NCBI RefSeq assembly: GCF_004403945.1 | Contig: NZ_SOHM01000007.1 | Coordinates: 186,001-250,000, forward strand | Direction of reading: 5' to 3' | DNA length: 64,000 bases | Source of the DNA: Cryobacterium lactosi | Lineage (GTDB): Bacteria > Actinomycetota > Actinomycetes > Actinomycetales > Microbacteriaceae | In this document: positions 16,649 to 26,882 of the stretch, in pieces | How the letters are laid out: the number at the start of each line of letters is the position of its first letter | Position numbering within the stretch: the stretch's first letter is position 1 | Translations under genes and position numbers: made by a program | Notes under the pieces: generated by a model | Told to the model about the DNA's origin: nothing | The model's input: only the letters and a program-made list of their open reading frames with translations | The model's database searches: none

Positions 16649-18897
16649 CCGTCGCTGACCCGGTAGACGTCGTACACGGCGTCGATGCGTCGAACGGCGT
16701 TCAGCACCCGGTCGAGATGGGTGGTGTCCCCCATCTCGAACACGAACCGGCTGATCGCCAACCGGTCGCTGGAGGTGTGCACCGTCGCCGACAGGATATT
16801 GACGTGATGCTCGGAAAGCACCCGCGTGACATCGGAGAGCAAACCGGAGCGGTCCAGCGCCTCGATCTGAATTTGCACAAGGAACAGGCTCTTCGATGTC
16901 GGCGCCCAGTCGACGTCGATCATCCGCTCGGGTTCCTTCAGCAGTTCCTGCACGTTGTGGCAGTCGAACTGGTGCACCGAGACGCCGGAGCCGCGGGTGA
17001 TGAAGCCCACGATCTTGTCGCCGGGAACCGGGGTGCAGCAGCGCGCGAGCTTGACCAGGATGTCGGGCGCGCCCCGCACCAGAATACCGGAGTCGTTGTT
17101 CCGCAGGGTCTGCGTGCGCCCGTTGGGGGCGAACGGCAGATCCGTGGCATCGCTCTCCTCCACACTCTGCAGCGTGGCGACGACCTTTTCCAGCACCGAC
17201 TGCGTCGACACGTGGCCTTCGCCGACGGCGGCGTAGAGCGCGGAGACGTCTTCGTAGCGCATGACGGCGGCGACCTCGGCGAACGAGTCCTGGTTCATCA
17301 GCTTCTGCAACGGCAGGTTCTGCTTGCGCATTGCCCTGGCGATGGCGTCGCGGCCCTGTTCGATAGCCTCGTCGCGGCGTTCCTTGGTGAACCACTGGCG
17401 AATCTTGTTCCGCGCGCGTGGGCTCTTGACGAAGTTCAGCCAGTCCTGGCTCGGGCCGGAGTCCGGGTTCTTGGAGGTGAACACCTCGACGACATCACCG
17501 GTGCTGAGCGAGCTCTCCAGCGGTACAAGCCGCCCGTTGACCTTGGCGCCCATGGTGCGGTGGCCCACCTCGGTGTGCACGGCATAGGCGAAGTCCACCG
17601 GGGTGGCGTCGGCGGGCAGGCCGATCACGCGTCCCTTCGGCGTGAAGACGTAGACCTCCTTCGCGCCGATTTCGTAGCGCAGGGAGTCGAGGAATTCGTT
17701 GGGGTCGGCCGTCTCGGCCTGCCAGTCGGAGATGTGGGCGAGCCACGCCATGTCGGTGTCGCTCTGCGGGCCGGGACCCGAGCTCTTCCCGTTGACCTGC
17801 TCCTTGTACTTCCAGTGCGAGGCAACGCCGTACTCGGCGCGTTCGTGCATCTCCTGGGTGCGAATCTGAATCTCGACGGGTCGGCCGCTGGGGCCGAGCA
17901 CGGTGGTGTGCAGGGACTGGTACAGGTTGAACTTGGGTGTGGCGATGTAGTCCTTGAACCGGCCGGGCAGCGGCGTCCAGCGGGCGTGGATGGCGCCGAG
18001 GACGGCGTAACAGTCGCGCACCGAGTTGACCAGGACGCGGATACCGACGAGGTCGTAGATCTCGTCGAATTCCCGGCCGCGTACGACCATCTTCTGGTAG
18101 ATCGAGTAGTACTGCTTGGGCCGGCCGGCCACCTTGCCGCGAATGCGCGCGGCCTTGAGGTCGTCGTTGATCGCGTCGATGACGTACTGCACGAACTCTT
18201 CACGCTGTGGGGTGCGTTGCTTGACGAGGCTTTCGATCTCGGCGTACAGCTTCGGGTAGAGCACGCCGAAGGAAAGGTCTTCAAGCTCCCACTTGATGGT
18301 CTGGATGCCGAGCCGGTGGGCCAGTGGCGCATAGATCTCGAGGGTCTCGGTTGCTTTGCGGGTCGCGGACTCGGCCGGCACGAATCCCCAGGTGCGGGCG
18401 TTGTGCAGGCGGTCGGCGAGCTTGATGATGAGCACCCTGATGTCCTTGGACATCGCGACGATCATTTTGCGGACCGTCTCGGCCTGCGTGCTGTCGCCGT
18501 ACTTCACCTTGTCGAGCTTGGTGACGCCGTCGACGAGCATGGTGATCTCGTCGCCGAAATCCGCCCGCAATTGGTCCAGGGTGTAGTCGGTGTCCTCGAC
18601 AGTGTCGTGCAGCAGGGCTGCCGCCACGGTCTTGGGGCCGATGCCGAGATCGGCGAGGATCTGGGCGACGGCGACCGGATGCGTGATGTACGGTTCGCCG
18701 CTGCGACGCTTCTGGCCCTCGTGGGCGCGTTCGGCGGCCGCGTACGCCCGTTCGATGATGGACAGGTCCACCTTGGGGTGGTGCGTGCGCACGGTCTTGA
18801 GCAGCGTGTCGACCGCACCGACGGGCTGTGCCCTGGAGAAGATGCGGGGTACCAGGCGGCGCAGTGACGCGGCGGATGGCGTGGTGGTCTCTGTCAT
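16645..18897 (-). CDS. rel: Bifunctional (p)ppGpp synthetase/hydrolase (Rel)
   Basis: Makes and degrades the stringent-response alarmone. 750 residues: HD hydrolase domain (ITHPVAVAQILADL; HD at 97-98, ED at 101-102), synthetase domain (RVLVNSVRDCYAVLGAIHARW, GRFKDYIATPKFNLYQSLHT), TGS domain around EVYVFTPKGRVIGLP, a helical/zinc-finger region with CCTPVPGDKIVGF, and a C-terminal ACT domain. Both the hydrolase and synthetase motifs look intact. Confidence 0.96.
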   Translation of the reverse strand: MTETTTPSAASLRRLVPRIFSRAQPVGAVDTLLKTVRTHHPKVDLSIIERAYAAAERAHEGQKRRSGEPYITHPVAVAQILADLGIGPKTVAAALLHDTVEDTDYTLDQLRADFGDEITMLVDGVTKLDKVKYGDSTQAETVRKMIVAMSKDIRVLIIKLADRLHNARTWGFVPAESATRKATETLEIYAPLAHRLGIQTIKWELEDLSFGVLYPKLYAEIESLVKQRTPQREEFVQYVIDAINDDLKAARIRGKVAGRPKQYYSIYQKMVVRGREFDEIYDLVGIRVLVNSVRDCYAVLGAIHARWTPLPGRFKDYIATPKFNLYQSLHTTVLGPSGRPVEIQIRTQEMHERAEYGVASHWKYKEQVNGKSSGPGPQSDTDMAWLAHISDWQAETADPNEFLDSLRYEIGAKEVYVFTPKGRVIGLPADATPVDFAYAVHTEVGHRTMGAKVNGRLVPLESSLSTGDVVEVFTSKNPDSGPSQDWLNFVKSPRARNKIRQWFTKERRDEAIEQGRDAIARAMRKQNLPLQKLMNQDSFAEVAAVMRYEDVSALYAAVGEGHVSTQSVLEKVVATLQSVEESDATDLPFAPNGRTQTLRNNDSGILVRGAPDILVKLARCCTPVPGDKIVGFITRGSGVSVHQFDCHNVQELLKEPERMIDVDWAPTSKSLFLVQIQIEALDRSGLLSDVTRVLSEHHVNILSATVHTSSDRLAISRFVFEMGDTTHLDRVLNAVRRIDAVYDVYRVSDG

Positions 18898-18993
18898 CTC
18901 GTTACCTCACTCCCTGGCGCCAATTATCCCTGTACTAGTGGATAAACGGTAAACCGAAGGATGAGCTCGCGTATTCCCGGGGCGCGGCCAGGC

Positions 18994-20028
18994 TCACGCG
19001 GGAACGTCCACGTGCGTTGCGTCGGCACCGGCGACCGGTGCGGTTCCAGAGGCCTTGGCCTTCAGCGCCAGGGCCTTCTTGTCGCGCTTGCGGATCTCGG
19101 GTTCGTTCTCCCGCATCTGGGCGTACAGCGGTGCGGCGATGAAGATCGTGGAGTAGGTACCCACCAGCATGCCGATGAGCAGCGCCAGGGAGATATCCTG
19201 CAGGGTTCCGGCACCGAGCACGAACGCGCCGATGACGAGGATCGATGCAACCGGGAGCACGGCGACGATCGACGTGTTGATCGATCGCACCAGGGTCTGG
19301 TTGACCGCAAGATTGACCGAGTCCGCGAAGGTGCGCCGGGATTCGGGTCCGTCCTCCGCGGTGTTCTCACGGATCTTGTCGAACACCACGACGGTGTCGT
19401 AGAGCGAGTAGCCGAGGATCGTGAGGAACCCGATCACGGCCGCCGGGGTGATCTCGAAGCCGGTGAGGCCGTAGAAACCCGCGGTGATGACGAGGTCGTG
19501 CAGCAGCGCGACCATGGCGGCGGCGGCCATCTTCCAGGTGCGGAAGTACAGGGCCATCACGGCGCCGGCGAGTACCAGGAAGGTGAGCAGGGCGCGGATG
19601 GCGGAGCCGGTGATGTCCTGGCCCCAGGACGGGCCGATGAACGAGGACGTCACCTTGGCGGCGTCGACGCTGTAGGCGGAGGCCAGAGCGGCCCGCACCT
19701 CCCGGCTCTCGGTGTCGCTGAGTTGGTCGGTCTGCACCCGGATGCTGTCGCTCCCGACGACGGAAACCTTCGGCACGGCCTCGGGGACGACTCCGGTGAC
19801 GGCTGTGGCCGCGGCGTCCTGGTCTTCGGTGGAGATCTCGGAGAGCACGAATTCGGAACCGCCGGTGAACTCGATGCCGAAGGTGAAGCCGCCGCGCAGG
19901 ACGGGGCCGAGGATCGCGATCAGGATCATGACCGCCGCGACCGAATACCAGATCTTACGGCGGCCGACGATGTTGTAGGACAACTTGCCGGTGTGCAGAT
20001 CGTTGCCGAACTGGTTGAAACTGGCCAT
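18994..20028 (-). CDS. secF: Protein translocase subunit SecF
   Basis: 344 residues with six predicted membrane segments and a periplasmic-side loop after the first (FGIEFTGGSEFVLSE). The conserved GYSLYDTVVVFDKIREN is present. With SecD it uses proton motive force to aid late steps of Sec export. Its ATG overlaps the secD stop by one base (TAATG), so the two are coupled. Confidence 0.95.
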   Translation of the reverse strand: MASFNQFGNDLHTGKLSYNIVGRRKIWYSVAAVMILIAILGPVLRGGFTFGIEFTGGSEFVLSEISTEDQDAAATAVTGVVPEAVPKVSVVGSDSIRVQTDQLSDTESREVRAALASAYSVDAAKVTSSFIGPSWGQDITGSAIRALLTFLVLAGAVMALYFRTWKMAAAAMVALLHDLVITAGFYGLTGFEITPAAVIGFLTILGYSLYDTVVVFDKIRENTAEDGPESRRTFADSVNLAVNQTLVRSINTSIVAVLPVASILVIGAFVLGAGTLQDISLALLIGMLVGTYSTIFIAAPLYAQMRENEPEIRKRDKKALALKAKASGTAPVAGADATHVDVPA

Positions 20029-21785
20029 TAGGAATCCTTCCCGTCGGTCGACTTAGTGGAGCCGGTCCCGACGAGCTCAGCCGCCTTGCGTTCGGCGATG
20101 GTCTGGCGCTTCGCAGCCTCCTTGCTGGCGGAGGTGGCCTTGCGTGATGCCACTTCGCCGGAGGGCTGGAACTGGGCACGGCCGCGATACACCGCGCCGA
20201 GGGCCCGTGGGTCGAGTCCGCTGAGCTTGTGCCCGTCACCGAAGAACTTGGTGCGGGCGAGCAGCTGCAGCACCGGGTGAGTGAACAGCGCCACGACCAG
20301 GAGGTCGACCAGAGTGGTCAGACCCAGGGTCAGGGCGAAACCGCGCACATTGCCGACGGCCAGGATGAACAGAACGGCAGCGGCGAGGAAGTTGACGGTG
20401 TCGGAGGCGATGATGGTGCGGATGGCACGGCGCCAGCCGGACTCGACCGACGAAACCAGTCCTCTGCCGTCGCGAAGCTCGTCGCGCACCCGCTCGAAGT
20501 ACACGATGAACGAGTCGGCGGTGATACCGATGGCCACGATCAAACCGGCCACACCGGCCAGGGAGAGCCGGTAGCCCTCTCGCCAGGACAGCAGGGTGAT
20601 CAAGAAGTAGGTGATCACACCCGCGACGGCGAGCGATGCCACCGTCACCAGCCCGAGCAGCCGGTACTGCGCCAAGGAGTAGAGCACCACGAGGATCAGG
20701 CCGATCAGGCCGGCGATCAGGCCGCTCTGCAGCTGCGTGGACCCGAGGGTCGCGGAGATGGTGTCCTGGCTCTGCACGGTGAAGCTGATCGGCAGGGCGC
20801 CGAACTTGAGCTGATCGGCGAGGGCCTTGGAGGTGTCCTGGTCGAAGGAGCCGGTGATCTGCGGCTTGCCGTCGGTGATCACGGCCAGGGTGCGCGGTGC
20901 GGAGATGACGCTGCCGTCCAGCACGATGGCGAACTGGTTCTGAGCGCCGGTGAGGCCGCTGAGGCGCGTGGTCACATCGGCGAAGGCCTTGGTTCCGGTG
21001 CCGTCGAAGACGATGTTGACCGCCCACTCGCCGGTGGTCGCGCCGCTCTGGGTGGTGACCTGCCCGTTGGTGGCGTCGGAGATGTTCTGGCCGCTGACCT
21101 CGACCGGTCCGAGGATGTACTTGACCGTTCCGTCCGTCTCGCAGGTGATCAGCGGTTCGTCGGCGGGGGCCACGATGGTGGTGTCGATGTCGCTGCACTG
21201 GAACGTCTCGAACTGGGCCTGCAGGGCTGGCGTGATGTTGTTCAGGTCGCTCGCGTCGGTCGGGGCGACGGTCGGCGTTTCAGCGGCCGGGTCTGCCGCG
21301 GCATCCGTGGCCGGCGCATCGCTGGCGGGTGCCGTGGCACCGTCGGTGGGAGCCTCGGTAGAGCCATCAGCTCCGACGCTGGCGTCGGTGGGCGCTGAGG
21401 CCACGAGTACCGGACGGAATTCGAGCTTGGCCGAGGACTGGATGCGGTTCAGGGTGGCGTCGTCCGGCGTGCCGGGGATGGAGACGACGATGTTCTGTCC
21501 ACCCTGCGTGTTGATCTCAGACTCGGACACGCCGGCGGAGTCGATGCGCTGACGAATGATCGACACGGCCTGGTTCAGCTGCTCCGACGAGACGGTCTGG
21601 CCGGACTCGAGCTTGGGCGCCAGGATGATCTGGGTACCACCCTCGAGGTCGAGGGCGAGCTTCGGAGTCCACGAACCTCCGCCGCTGAGCACCCCCGCCC
21701 CGTTCAGAGCGATCAGACCGACGATGATCACGCCAAGCCAGGTCAGGGAGCGCCAGGCCTTCTTGGTCGGAGACGACTTAGCCAC
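20028..21785 (-). CDS. secD: Protein translocase subunit SecD
   Basis: 585 residues. The first membrane segment is followed by LDLEGGTQIILAP and the large external P1 domain. That domain carries an unusually Ala/Thr/Asp/Pro-rich insert of about 50 residues (roughly 135-190), common in actinobacterial SecD. Later come SFTVQSQDTISATLG and the C-terminal membrane bundle with GVAGLIVAIGITADSFIVYF. It belongs to the yajC-secD-secF operon. Confidence 0.95.
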   Translation of the reverse strand: MAKSSPTKKAWRSLTWLGVIIVGLIALNGAGVLSGGGSWTPKLALDLEGGTQIILAPKLESGQTVSSEQLNQAVSIIRQRIDSAGVSESEINTQGGQNIVVSIPGTPDDATLNRIQSSAKLEFRPVLVASAPTDASVGADGSTEAPTDGATAPASDAPATDAAADPAAETPTVAPTDASDLNNITPALQAQFETFQCSDIDTTIVAPADEPLITCETDGTVKYILGPVEVSGQNISDATNGQVTTQSGATTGEWAVNIVFDGTGTKAFADVTTRLSGLTGAQNQFAIVLDGSVISAPRTLAVITDGKPQITGSFDQDTSKALADQLKFGALPISFTVQSQDTISATLGSTQLQSGLIAGLIGLILVVLYSLAQYRLLGLVTVASLAVAGVITYFLITLLSWREGYRLSLAGVAGLIVAIGITADSFIVYFERVRDELRDGRGLVSSVESGWRRAIRTIIASDTVNFLAAAVLFILAVGNVRGFALTLGLTTLVDLLVVALFTHPVLQLLARTKFFGDGHKLSGLDPRALGAVYRGRAQFQPSGEVASRKATSASKEAAKRQTIAERKAAELVGTGSTKSTDGKDS

Positions 21786-21847
21786 CTATTGAACTCAGCT
21801 TTCTTTGCTCGTGCCCGCGCCGGAAAGCGTGAGCGCGGAGTGGGTTG

Positions 21848-22279
21848 TTACGCGTCGCCCTTTTTGGGTTCGGTGTCTGTCGGTTCGGCCTTGGTGCCGG
21901 TCTCGGCCTGCTCGGTCGTCGGCTCGAACGCGGTTCGCTGGCCGAACTCCGGCTCGCCTGCCGCGGCCTGGGTGTCGGCGTCTGCAGATTCGGGCAACAC
22001 GATGTCGTAGGTGGTCTCTGCCGACTCGACGACACGCGCGATGGTCTGACGGTGGATCTGCACGATGGTGCCGGGTGCGATCTCGAGAGCGACCTTGTTC
22101 TCTTCCTCGTCGATCGACACAATGGTGCCGTAGAGGCCGAAGTTCGTCATCACGTCTGCGCCGGCGACCATCTTCGACTGCAGGGCCAAGGTGTCCTTCT
22201 GGCGCTTGCGGCCATTGCGAAACATGAAGAACACGAGCAGCGCCAGAACGGCGAGCATGACAAGAGTCAACGGATCCAT
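21848..22279 (-). CDS. yajC: Preprotein translocase subunit YajC
   Basis: 143 residues. One N-terminal membrane segment (LTLVMLAVLALLVFFMF) precedes the conserved RNGRKRQKD basic patch and the domain with GADVMTNFGLYGTIVSID. The C-terminal 50 residues are an acidic Glu/Thr-rich tail. It is the accessory partner of SecDF and leads that operon, directly downstream of ruvB. Confidence 0.93.
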   Translation of the reverse strand: MDPLTLVMLAVLALLVFFMFRNGRKRQKDTLALQSKMVAGADVMTNFGLYGTIVSIDEEENKVALEIAPGTIVQIHRQTIARVVESAETTYDIVLPESADADTQAAAGEPEFGQRTAFEPTTEQAETGTKAEPTDTEPKKGDA

Positions 22280-22381
22280 AGAACTGTGAAACCTTCCCGT
22301 GCGAACGTGATGTCGCGACGAAGTTTTTTGTGAGCGTGGTTGGGGGGAGCCGGTCGGAGGGGCGTGCCTGACCAGCTTGAA

Positions 22382-23416
22382 TTATAGAACATCCAAGGTG
22401 AGCGCAGCCTGAGGATTGCTCAAACCGAAATGCCGCCACGCTGCGGCAGTGGCAACCCGCCCTCGCGGGGTACGCGTGAGGAAGCCTATCCGTACCAGGA
22501 AGGGCTCGACGACCGATTCGATGGTTTCGGGCTCCTCACCCACCGACACGGCCAGTGTGTTCAGGCCAACCGGTCCACCCCCAAAACGGGTAAGGACGAT
22601 GTTCATGACCTCGCGGTCGAGCCTGTCCAGCCCGATTTCGTCGACGTCGTACAGCTCAAGAGCCGCATGCACGGCGGCCAGGTCGGCGTCGCCGCCGTGC
22701 ACGAGTGCGTAGTCGCGCACCCGCCGCAACAGCCGGTTCGCGATGCGCGGTGTACCCCGGCACCGGCCGGCGATCTCGGCGATGGCTTCCCGCTCGATCG
22801 CCAGGCCCAGGAGGCGTGCGGCGCGTACGAGCACCAGTTCGAGTTCGCCGTCGGCGTAGAACTCCAGGTGGGCCGTGAAGCCGAACCGGTCCCGCAACGG
22901 GTTGGGCAGCATGCCTGAGCGGGTGGTGGCACCGACCAGGGTGAACGGGGCCAGGTCCAGCGGCACCGATGTGGCGCCGGCGCCTTTGCCCACCATGATG
23001 TCGATTCTGAAGTCTTCCATCGCCAGGTAAAGCATCTCCTCGGCGGATCGCGCCATGCGGTGGATCTCGTCGATGAACAGCACTTCGCCCGGTACGAGGG
23101 AAGACAACACGGCGGCCAGGTCACCGGCGTGTTGGATGGCCGGGCCGCTCGACATCCGCAGCGGCCGGTTGCCCTCGTAGGCGATGATCATCGCGAGGGT
23201 GGTCTTGCCCAGGCCGGGCGGGCCGGCGAGCAGGATGTGGTCGGGGGTGCGCTGTTGCATGGACGCCGCGGTGAGTAAGAGCTGAAGCTGGCCGCGCACC
23301 TTCTGCTGGCCGACGAATTCGGTGAGGCTCTTCGGGCGCAGGGCGCCCTCGAAGGCCAGTTCCGCGTCGCCCTCAAGCGCCGGGTTGGTCAGTTCGACGC
23401 CGGGATCCTGGGTCAT
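22382..23416 (-). CDS. ruvB: Holliday junction helicase motor RuvB
   Basis: AAA+ motor that drives branch migration with RuvA. 344 residues. Walker A is [10 protein letters not shown] at about residues 65-74, Walker B is LFIDEIHRM, sensor 1 lies in [11 protein letters not shown] and the arginine region in PLRDRFG. The C-terminal winged helix ends [16 protein letters not shown]. The ATG overlaps the ruvA stop by one base. Confidence 0.96.
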   Translation of the reverse strand: MTQDPGVELTNPALEGDAELAFEGALRPKSLTEFVGQQKVRGQLQLLLTAASMQQRTPDHILLAGPPGLGKTTLAMIIAYEGNRPLRMSSGPAIQHAGDLAAVLSSLVPGEVLFIDEIHRMARSAEEMLYLAMEDFRIDIMVGKGAGATSVPLDLAPFTLVGATTRSGMLPNPLRDRFGFTAHLEFYADGELELVLVRAARLLGLAIEREAIAEIAGRCRGTPRIANRLLRRVRDYALVHGGDADLAAVHAALELYDVDEIGLDRLDREVMNIVLTRFGGGPVGLNTLAVSVGEEPETIESVVEPFLVRIGFLTRTPRGRVATAAAWRHFGLSNPQAALTLDVL

Positions 23417-24066
23417 CAGCGGTGCTCCGCGGTCTGGTTGGTGCCGGCGTGCTGGGCAGGGCCGAGCCGGGCAAGAGCCAGGCGAAGCACGGCGGCCACG
23501 CCCGCGGCCTCGGCGTCGAACTCTGCGGTGCTGCCGGCCAGAATTTCGTCGACGGCCTGCGCAGCGACCCGCTCAGACCAGCCGAGGCCGATCAGAGCCG
23601 TCTGCACGCTGGCGCCTACTGTGCTCGTGGCTGTGCCGGCCCGGCCGGCCGGGCCTGCCGGGGCGGTGACGGCGATCTTGCCCACGAGCGAGAGCACGAT
23701 GAGCTTGGCGGTCTTGGGGCCGACGCCGCTGACCTTACGGAACGCGGCATCGTCATCCGTGGCCACCGCCTGGGCGATCTGGTTGGGCGTGAGGACGGCG
23801 AGCACACCCAGGGCGGACTTGGGGCCGACGCCCGTCACACCGACGAGCAGCTCGAACACCGCGAGTTCTTCGGCGCTGGGGAAGCCGTAGAGGGTGAGGG
23901 AGTCCTCGCGCACGATGAGCGTGGTCGACAGCCGGGCTTCGGTGCCGACCCTGGCGGCCAGGGCCGTTGACGGCGTGACCTGCAGGGCAAGCCCCACTCC
24001 CCCGACCTCGATCACCACCGTTGTGCCCAGGGCTGAAAGAACTGGGCCGCGCACTGAAGAGATCAC
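23416..24066 (-). CDS. ruvA: Holliday junction-binding protein RuvA
   Basis: 216 residues. The N-terminal OB fold starts [14 protein letters not shown], the paired helix-hairpin-helix motifs include [17 protein letters not shown] and [14 protein letters not shown], and the RuvB-binding domain III is at the end ([16 protein letters not shown]). The GTG start overlaps the ruvC stop by four bases. Confidence 0.95.
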   Translation of the reverse strand: MISSVRGPVLSALGTTVVIEVGGVGLALQVTPSTALAARVGTEARLSTTLIVREDSLTLYGFPSAEELAVFELLVGVTGVGPKSALGVLAVLTPNQIAQAVATDDDAAFRKVSGVGPKTAKLIVLSLVGKIAVTAPAGPAGRAGTATSTVGASVQTALIGLGWSERVAAQAVDEILAGSTAEFDAEAAGVAAVLRLALARLGPAQHAGTNQTAEHR

Positions 24067-24716
24067 TTAGTCAGCCTACGGTGCGCCGCCGACGCTGCGG
24101 CCGCCGACCCCGGCGCGTTGCCGCGCTCCGCATCGCGCCAGGCCTTCTGGGCAGGGGTGAGCGCGCCGGGAGTCAGGGCCGGGGTGGACCGGCTGCCCGC
24201 TTTCACCGCACCGCTGGTGGGCAGGACTCCGCCTGCCGCGCCGGTGCGCCAGGCGTGGCAGATGGCCAGGGCGAGGGCGTCTGCGGCGTCCGCCGGTTTC
24301 GGGATCTCGGCAAGCCCAAGCACCCGGGCGACCATGGTTCCGACCTGCTTCTTGTCGGCGGAGCCGTAGCCCGTGATGGCGGCCTTGACCTCGCTGGGCG
24401 TGTGCAGCGTGACGGTCAATCCGCGCTTGGCGGCGAGCATCAGGGCCACCCCGCTTATTTGGGCGGTGCCCATCACGGTGCTCACGTTCTGCTGAGCGAA
24501 GACGCGCTCGATGGCGACGAAATGCGGCTGGTGCCGGTCGAGGAGCTCCTCGAGACCCTCGCTGATCAGCAGGAGGCGGCGCTCGAGGGGCAGGTCAGGA
24601 GAACTGCGCAACACCTGAACGTCGACCAGCGTGGCCGACCGGTTTGCTGCGACGTCGACGATGCCGACGCCGCAGCGGGTCAGGCCGGGGTCGATGCCCA
24701 GCACCCTGACCGTCAT
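24063..24716 (-). CDS. ruvC: Crossover junction endonuclease RuvC with C-terminal extension
   Basis: Resolves Holliday junctions. 217 residues. The first catalytic acid lies in [14 protein letters not shown], the second in [14 protein letters not shown], and the last pair in [17 protein letters not shown]. The roughly 55 residues after that are an Ala/Pro/Ser-rich tail not found in the short forms. ATG at 24716 lies seven bases after the upstream gene, and ruvC, ruvA and ruvB are overlapping. Confidence 0.94.
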   Translation of the reverse strand: MTVRVLGIDPGLTRCGVGIVDVAANRSATLVDVQVLRSSPDLPLERRLLLISEGLEELLDRHQPHFVAIERVFAQQNVSTVMGTAQISGVALMLAAKRGLTVTLHTPSEVKAAITGYGSADKKQVGTMVARVLGLAEIPKPADAADALALAICHAWRTGAAGGVLPTSGAVKAGSRSTPALTPGALTPAQKAWRDAERGNAPGSAAAASAAHRRLTK

Positions 24717-24723
24717 CGGTTGG

Positions 24724-25488
24724 CTATTCGCTGTCTGCTTCGAGTTCGGCCTGGACCTCGGCCGACACGTCGTAGTTGCTGTAGATGTTCTGCACGTCGT
24801 CGAGCTCTTCGAGGGCGTCGATGAGCCTGAACACCTTGCGGGCGGTCTCGGCGTCGACCTCGATCTTGAGCTGCGGCACGAAGGCGATGTCGGCGGAGTC
24901 GTAGTCGATTCCGGCCGTCTGCAGGGCGGTGCGGGTGGCCACCAGGTCGTGCGCCTCGCTGAACACCTCGAACTTGTCGCCGTCGTCGACGACCTCTTCG
25001 GCTCCGGCGTCGAGCACCGCAGCGAGAACGTCGTCTTCCGTGACGTCGTCTCCCTTGGGGACAACGACGATGCCCTTACGGTGGAAGTTGTAGGCGACGC
25101 TGCCCGGGTCGGCCATGTTGCCGCCGTTACGGCTGACCGTTGTGCGCACTTCGGCCGCTGCGCGGTTCTTGTTGTCGGTGAGGCACTCGATCATGATGGC
25201 GACACCGTTTGCGGCGTAGCCCTCGTACATGATCGTCGTGTAGTCGACGGCTTCACCGGACAGGCCGGCGCCGCGCTTGACGGCGCGGTCGATGTTGTCG
25301 TTGGGGACCGAGGTCTTCTTGGCCTTCTGGATGGCGTCGACGAGCGTCGGGTTCCCGGACAGGTCGGCACCGCCCATGCGGGCAGCGACCTCGATGTTCT
25401 TGATCAGCTTGGCGAATGCCTTGGCCCGACGCGAGTCGGTGACGGCCTTCTGGTGCTTGGTTGTCGCCCATTTGGAGTGCCCGGACAT
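24724..25488 (-). CDS. YebC/PmpR-family regulatory protein
   Basis: 254 residues of the YebC/TACO1 family: [22 protein letters not shown] at the start, [18 protein letters not shown] in the middle. Members have been linked to transcription control and to translation of proline-rich stretches. It stands directly upstream of ruvC, the commonest genomic setting for this family. Confidence 0.93.
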   Translation of the reverse strand: MSGHSKWATTKHQKAVTDSRRAKAFAKLIKNIEVAARMGGADLSGNPTLVDAIQKAKKTSVPNDNIDRAVKRGAGLSGEAVDYTTIMYEGYAANGVAIMIECLTDNKNRAAAEVRTTVSRNGGNMADPGSVAYNFHRKGIVVVPKGDDVTEDDVLAAVLDAGAEEVVDDGDKFEVFSEAHDLVATRTALQTAGIDYDSADIAFVPQLKIEVDAETARKVFRLIDALEELDDVQNIYSNYDVSAEVQAELEADSE

Positions 25489-25632
25489 GAATCTCCCGTG
25501 TGTCGCTTAGTCGTGCGACGCTTTTCGGGCGCCGCAGGGTGGATGCGGTGCATCGCTGCACTGCCTGGTGTGGAACTGTTCATCAAGCGTGGTGGCACAG
25601 CGAATAACATCGAACGCTGGTGCGATACCAGT

Positions 25633-26247
25633 CTAGCCCGCGGGGTTGGGACCGGCTTGGGACACGGCGGGTTCAGGTACAGCGCCTGAAGGTACAGGGC
25701 CTGAAGGTACAGCGCCGTGAGGTACTGCCAGAATCTTCCGAAGCGTCCGCACATTGCGGGTGGTGGTGGTGGATTTGAAACGGGCCTTACCCGACAGAAC
25801 GCTGAAGGGACTCTTGATGCCTACCGCACGTCGCACCTGCCAGTAGAGGACGTCCCTGCCCCGTTGCACCCTCTCGTCGTTCGGATCCAGCTCCGGTGCG
25901 GCCGCGAGTAGGTCATCGAGGCGGGCCGGCTCGGAGCCGAAGAGCACGTAGGAGTGCCAGCCGACGCGATCCTCGAATGGGTAGTCGGCGACGGTGTCGG
26001 TTAGTCGTGGCCAGGGCACGAGCACCACCCAGGCCGCGTAGGCGAACCGTTCGGAGAGCGCGCGTTCCAGGCCGGACTTGACGGCGGCGGCGTCCGCCTC
26101 GGAGGTCTCCAAGACCACGTTTCCGCTGGCGAGGACTGTCGTCACCGCTGTGTGGCCGAGGCTCTGCACGGTCTCGGCGAGCTCGGCCATCCGGATGTTG
26201 ATGCCACCGACGTTGATGCCGCGCAGCAGGGCGATATAGCGGGTCAT
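25633..26247 (-). CDS. DUF1697 family protein with repetitive tail
   Basis: 204 residues. MTRYIALLRGINVGG and MAELAETVQSLGHTAVTTVLASGNVV are the DUF1697 signature, and the KSPFSVLSGKARFKSTTTTRN region closes the domain. The last 30 residues are a Pro/Val/Ser-rich tail (repeats of GAVPSG) encoded by near-identical 15-18-base units at about 25,680-25,730. Function of the family is unknown. Confidence 0.88.
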   Translation of the reverse strand: MTRYIALLRGINVGGINIRMAELAETVQSLGHTAVTTVLASGNVVLETSEADAAAVKSGLERALSERFAYAAWVVLVPWPRLTDTVADYPFEDRVGWHSYVLFGSEPARLDDLLAAAPELDPNDERVQRGRDVLYWQVRRAVGIKSPFSVLSGKARFKSTTTTRNVRTLRKILAVPHGAVPSGPVPSGAVPEPAVSQAGPNPAG

Positions 26248-26278
26248 ACGCCCAGTCTGGCGCAGCCGGAACGGTTCG

Positions 26279-26872
26279 TCACGACCGGAAGCCGGCGCTC
26301 CGGACCTTCTGCAGGAAGTACTCGTGGAACCGGTGTTCCCCGGTGATCTCGGGGTGGAAGGACGTGCCGATCAGATTGCCCTGTTCCACCGCGACGCAGC
26401 GGCCGTCGGCGACCGTGGCGAGGGCCGTCGCGTTGGGTCCGACACTCTCGACGACCGGGGCCCGGATGAACACCGCATGCACCGGGGGTCCGCCCAGGAC
26501 GGGAACGTCGAGGTCGGTCTCGAATGACGCGGTCTGGGAGCCGAAAGCGTTGCGGCGCACGCTGATGTCCAGGCCGCCGATGCTCTGCTGGCCGTTGATG
26601 CCATCCAGCACGGTGTCGGCAAGCATGATCAGGCCGGCGCAGGTGCCGTAGACCGGCAGCCCGGCCGCGACGGCCGCCCGCAGTGGTTCGGCCAGGCCGA
26701 ACATGCGGGTCAGCTTGTCCATCACGCTGGATTCCCCGCCCGGGATCACCAGACCGTTGACGCCGGCCAGTTCCTCCGGCCGGCGCACAAGCACCACGTC
26801 GCTGCCGAGTGAGCGCAGCACGGTGGCATGCTCGCGAAAGTCGCCCTGCAGGGCGAGTACTCCAACGGTCAT
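26279..26872 (-). CDS. pdxT: Glutaminase subunit of PLP synthase
   Basis: Supplies ammonia to PdxS for pyridoxal 5'-phosphate. 197 residues of class I glutamine amidotransferase: PGGESSVMDKL, nucleophile cysteine in YGTCAGLIML, catalytic His-Glu in SFHPEITGEHRF. ATG at 26872 was chosen because the family starts with VGVLALQGDFREH. It lies ten bases after pdxS. Confidence 0.95.
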   Translation of the reverse strand: MTVGVLALQGDFREHATVLRSLGSDVVLVRRPEELAGVNGLVIPGGESSVMDKLTRMFGLAEPLRAAVAAGLPVYGTCAGLIMLADTVLDGINGQQSIGGLDISVRRNAFGSQTASFETDLDVPVLGGPPVHAVFIRAPVVESVGPNATALATVADGRCVAVEQGNLIGTSFHPEITGEHRFHEYFLQKVRSAGFRS

Positions 26873-26882
26873 GAAGCGGGTG

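Noticed and set aside
16717..18867. Long plus-strand open frame opposite rel
   Set aside because: Complementary to the whole conserved rel gene; composition is that of a GC-rich shadow.
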